DNA from: an uncultured Syntrophobacterales bacterium
GTDB lineage: Bacteria > Desulfobacterota > Syntrophia > Syntrophales > UBA5619
Length of the DNA stretch: 64,000 bases
Direction: 5' to 3'
Assembly: GCA_903928915.1 (NCBI GenBank)
Contig: CAIYSL010000068.1
Location: 145,005 to 209,004, forward strand
Made by a program: the position numbers and the translations under genes. Shown here one piece after another: positions 61,568 to 64,000 of the stretch (the stretch's first letter is position 1; each line of letters opens with the position of its first letter). The notes beneath the pieces were generated by a model. The model searched no databases and was not told the origin of the DNA. It saw only the letters and a list, made by a program, of their open reading frames with translations.

Positions 61568-61657
61568 TCGCGACACGATCCGGCGCGATTTCCGGCGGAG
61601 GGATCGATTCTGTGCAGTGGCTCACGGGCGAGCCTTTTCCCAGTCCCGGAGGTGGGT

Positions 61658-62677
61658 ATGCTGATGTCACCAGGTGAGGGGTTGCAAAAAATTCCCGTCC
61701 GGAATCTGCAGGTCGGCATGTACGTCATCATGCCGGTTTCCTGGAAGTCGCACCCCTTCCTGATAGGTCGGTTCCGCATCTCCTCCCCCGCGCAGATCCA
61801 GAAGATCAGGGACGCCGGCCTCGAAGAGGTGATGGTCGATCCGGCACGGAGCAGCGTTCCCTGCCTGGCGTCCGCCGTGCCACCGGCGGGGTCCCGCCGG
61901 CCGGAGACGCAGCCGGAAAAGAAAGACGCCGGCGCAGTAGTCGCTACCCTGAAAGATGCCGTCAAGGAGGCCGCAGAGGACCGCACGCTCCCCCGGGAGG
62001 AGAAGGCGAAGGTCGTTTACAGCCGGGCCGTCGAGATGATCGACAGTGTGCTTGAGCAGCCCGATAGGCAGAATATCAAGACATCGAAGGAGGCCATCGC
62101 TGCGGTCGTCGACATGATCCTCGCGGACCGGGATACGTCGCACTACCTCGCCCGGATCACGAGCCACGATTTCTACACCTACACCCACTCCGTCAACGTG
62201 GGGTTCCTGGCGGTGTGCCTGGCAAAGACGATCCTGCAGGATTCGGATAACCACAACATGCACGAGCTCGGAGCGGGGTTCTTCCTCCATGATCTCGGCA
62301 AGGTGCGCATCGGCCCGGAGATAATCAACAAACCCGGACGGCTGTCCGGCGAGGAGATGGCGGAAGTCCGGAAACACCCCGCGATGGGATTCAAGATACT
62401 CAACGAATGCCGGCAGCTGACCGAGGAGTGCCGGACGATCGTCCTGCAGCATCACGAGCGGAACGACGGGTCCGGGTATCCTCACCAGCTGCGCGGTCAG
62501 GAGATCCATATCTACGGCAGGATCTGTTCGATCGCCGATGTCTACGACGCCCTGACGTCGGACCGTCCGTACCGGAAGCGGATGCAGCCCTTCGAGGCCC
62601 TGCGGTTGATGAAGGACGACATGATGCACCACTTCCAGAAGGACCTGTTCGAGAAGTTCGTCCTGATGCTTTCCTGA
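61658..62677 (+). CDS. HD-GYP domain phosphodiesterase with DUF3391-like N-terminus
   Basis: A 339-residue protein. The N-terminus (KIPVRNLQVGMYVIMPVSWKSHPFLI) resembles DUF3391, common before HD-GYP domains. The catalytic domain has HSVNVGFLAVCLAK, LGAGFFLHDLGKVRI and QHHERNDGSGYPHQL, with both HD and GYP motifs intact. ATG 61658 has a CGGAGG site; GTG 61652 overlaps that site. It is a predicted c-di-GMP phosphodiesterase, the second in the window. Confidence 0.9.
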   Translation: MLMSPGEGLQKIPVRNLQVGMYVIMPVSWKSHPFLIGRFRISSPAQIQKIRDAGLEEVMVDPARSSVPCLASAVPPAGSRRPETQPEKKDAGAVVATLKDAVKEAAEDRTLPREEKAKVVYSRAVEMIDSVLEQPDRQNIKTSKEAIAAVVDMILADRDTSHYLARITSHDFYTYTHSVNVGFLAVCLAKTILQDSDNHNMHELGAGFFLHDLGKVRIGPEIINKPGRLSGEEMAEVRKHPAMGFKILNECRQLTEECRTIVLQHHERNDGSGYPHQLRGQEIHIYGRICSIADVYDALTSDRPYRKRMQPFEALRLMKDDMMHHFQKDLFEKFVLMLS

Positions 62678-62760
62678 GGCCTCGGCCGCAAGCGGCCCCT
62701 TCGGAAAAAGCCCGCCTCCGGTCGCCTGCCCGTGTTTTGCCCCGCCCGCCTGTGCCTCGG

Positions 62761-64000
62761 TTACAGCCTCGCGATGACGCCCAACTTGATCGCCTGCAGC
62801 ACGGTCCGTTTGGTCCGTTCGATATTCTTTTCGAAGTAGTGGCTGTTGCGCTGGATGTAGTACCGTATCTCCGGCGGCGCCGTCTGGGCGGTGGCGATCT
62901 CCCGCACGAGGGACTGCAGCTCTTCCTGGGTGCGAAACCTGCGCACGAACAGTTCCCCCCAGTGATTCTGATACAGAAAGTGCAGGTCGTCCATGCTCTT
63001 CTTGTTCGGCGGGCCGTCGAAACTCACGACCACCAACCCTTTGACGATCTGTTCCGGTTCGATGAAGTTGGTGAAGTCGATCGCGGCTACGTCGTGGCTG
63101 CCGAAGGTTTCGTGAATGACCTTGGAGAGGTTGATGATTTCCTGGATCGTCACCGCGGTGGGGTTGTATTCCATCCGCGCCTGGCCGGGTCCGGAGATGC
63201 CGTTCCAGATCAGGTAGGCAAGGCAGGTCACGATGTCGCGGTGGGAGATGATGACGTCGGCCGGATTTGCCGAGTCGCAGATCTGCCATTTGTTCCCGTT
63301 CTTCTTGAAGGTCAGCGCCGGCAGGGTCATGTGGCCGGTCGGCTTGTGGATGACGGGGATCTTGTCGGTCTTGTGCACCACGCAGGAGGCGATCTTGCGG
63401 CCGATGATGGACATGTCGGTGGCCGACAGGGATGACGGCACCGGAGAGTCGTTGATCGATTTGTAGATGTCCAGCAGAAAGCGGAAGATCTTCTCGCCGA
63501 AGGCCACCTGCTCCGAGAAGCTCCAGGTACGGAATTCATTCAGGCGGTAGACGGTGCTGCGCTCGAACCGGTGCATCGTCAGGAGGTCGGCGGCGAGCGC
63601 TTCCTTCAGCCCCTGCCGTTTCGAGAACATCTTGAGGTCGAGACGCAGATAGACGCACTGTCTGATGAACTCGAGCGTCTCCGGCTTGGCGAGCTGATTG
63701 TGCTCGAGGATGGCTTCCACGGTGTACAGACTCGGGTCGGACTGCGCGGGGGTGGCGCTCTTCTGCAGGATCAGCTTGCGAAACCGTGAACAGAGCAGCT
63801 CCTCCGGGGGCCGGTCGATCTGCATCTTGAGCAGCAGCATCTTGATGATCGATTTCAGCGGATAGGTGAACGATTTGTTGAGCTGCCACAGCGCGGCCCC
63901 GAAGTATTCGTCCTGGCTGATCGGTTCGATGTCGCCCAGATCGACAAAATCCTGCCCCTCCGCCTCGTCATGAGCCAAGGTATTGGCGACGTCGCGATAG
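62761..64000 (-). CDS. cyaA: class I adenylate cyclase, C-terminal part; gene continues beyond the window
   Basis: The minus-strand frame is open through the right edge; 412 residues are seen (the last 405 after Leu at 63978 were translated, plus YRDVANT before it). FVDLGDIEPISQDEYFGAALWQLNKSFTYPLKSIIKMLLL resembles the EcCyaA class I region with FGASLW. Class I cyclases make cAMP from ATP. The gene is convergent with the HD-GYP gene, 83 bases away. It is not part of the flagellar transcripts and may mark the end of the cluster. Confidence 0.82.
   Translation of the reverse strand, partial: YRDVANTLAHDEAEGQDFVDLGDIEPISQDEYFGAALWQLNKSFTYPLKSIIKMLLLKMQIDRPPEELLCSRFRKLILQKSATPAQSDPSLYTVEAILEHNQLAKPETLEFIRQCVYLRLDLKMFSKRQGLKEALAADLLTMHRFERSTVYRLNEFRTWSFSEQVAFGEKIFRFLLDIYKSINDSPVPSSLSATDMSIIGRKIASCVVHKTDKIPVIHKPTGHMTLPALTFKKNGNKWQICDSANPADVIISHRDIVTCLAYLIWNGISGPGQARMEYNPTAVTIQEIINLSKVIHETFGSHDVAAIDFTNFIEPEQIVKGLVVVSFDGPPNKKSMDDLHFLYQNHWGELFVRRFRTQEELQSLVREIATAQTAPPEIRYYIQRNSHYFEKNIERTKRTVLQAIKLGVIARL

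Noticed and set aside
1-64000. CRISPR arrays, insertion sequences, tRNA or rRNA genes
   Set aside because: No regularly spaced repeats, transposase motifs, cloverleaf sequence or rRNA segments were recognised on either strand by eye.

Overview
The window is almost entirely one flagellar regulon of a motile, G+C-rich Gram-negative bacterium. Outer-membrane ring genes (flgH, flgI), sigma-54 and sigma-28 promoters, flhF/flhG, and a CsrA-FliW pair together fit a delta-proteobacterium in the broad sense (Desulfobacterota or relatives). That placement is an inference; there is no rRNA gene or other taxonomic marker in the window. FlhF and FlhG suggest polar flagella.

Layout. (1) 1-13231, + strand: export and switch genes fliM(partial)-fliN-fliO-fliP-fliQ-fliR-flhB-flhA, then flhF-flhG-fliA, a CheY-TPR protein, a FliL-like protein and two histidine-kinase-like proteins. 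(2) 13322-15700: a sigma-28-type promoter, then a small coiled-coil protein, a DUF2802-like protein, a FliK-like hook-length protein and an FlhB C-terminal paralogue broken by a one-base frameshift. (3) 15817-20400: a sigma-54 promoter, then flgF-flgG-flgA-flgH-flgI-flgJ(rod-binding domain only). (4) 20437-25449: a sigma-28 promoter, then flgM-flgN-flgK-flgL-csrA-fliW. (5) 25689-27797: a minus-strand flagellar-type hypothetical gene with its own sigma-54 promoter, and an HDOD protein. (6) 27914-51067: a roughly 23-kb sugar island behind a third sigma-54-type promoter. (7) 51199-60301: fliC, fliD-fliS-fliT-like, flaG and a small-protein/HD-GYP operon, each group with a sigma-28-type promoter. 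(8) 60502-64000: a lytic transglycosylase, a small protein, an HD-GYP protein and, on the minus strand, part of a class I adenylate cyclase.

The sugar island is the most unusual part. It encodes a pseudaminic-acid-type pathway (PseB, PseC, PseG, PseI, an acetyltransferase) and a Maf flagellin glycosyltransferase. Several features are not in the textbook pathway. PseB is fused to an N-terminal MerR-type DNA-binding domain. The cytidylyltransferase is an SpsF-like domain fused to a class III aminotransferase. Three radical-SAM enzymes, a WbqC-like protein, a DUF4910-type metallo-hydrolase, a PIG-L deacetylase, two methyltransferases, a hexapeptide acyltransferase, an aldo/keto reductase and a large TPR-glycosyltransferase are interleaved with the core genes. 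The island abuts fliC, so the likely product is an unusually decorated nonulosonic acid placed on flagellin.

Regulation can be read from the DNA. Six sigma-28-like promoters share TAAA (or TCAA), a spacer of 15-16 nt (mostly 16), and GCCGATAA-like -10 boxes. Three sigma-54-like promoters share TGGYAY-N5-TTGCTT. The fliC leader carries two ANGGAN motifs, one in a hairpin loop and one on the ribosome binding site, matching the architecture known for CsrA control of Bacillus hag. With csrA and fliW present, this points to homeostatic control of flagellin translation.
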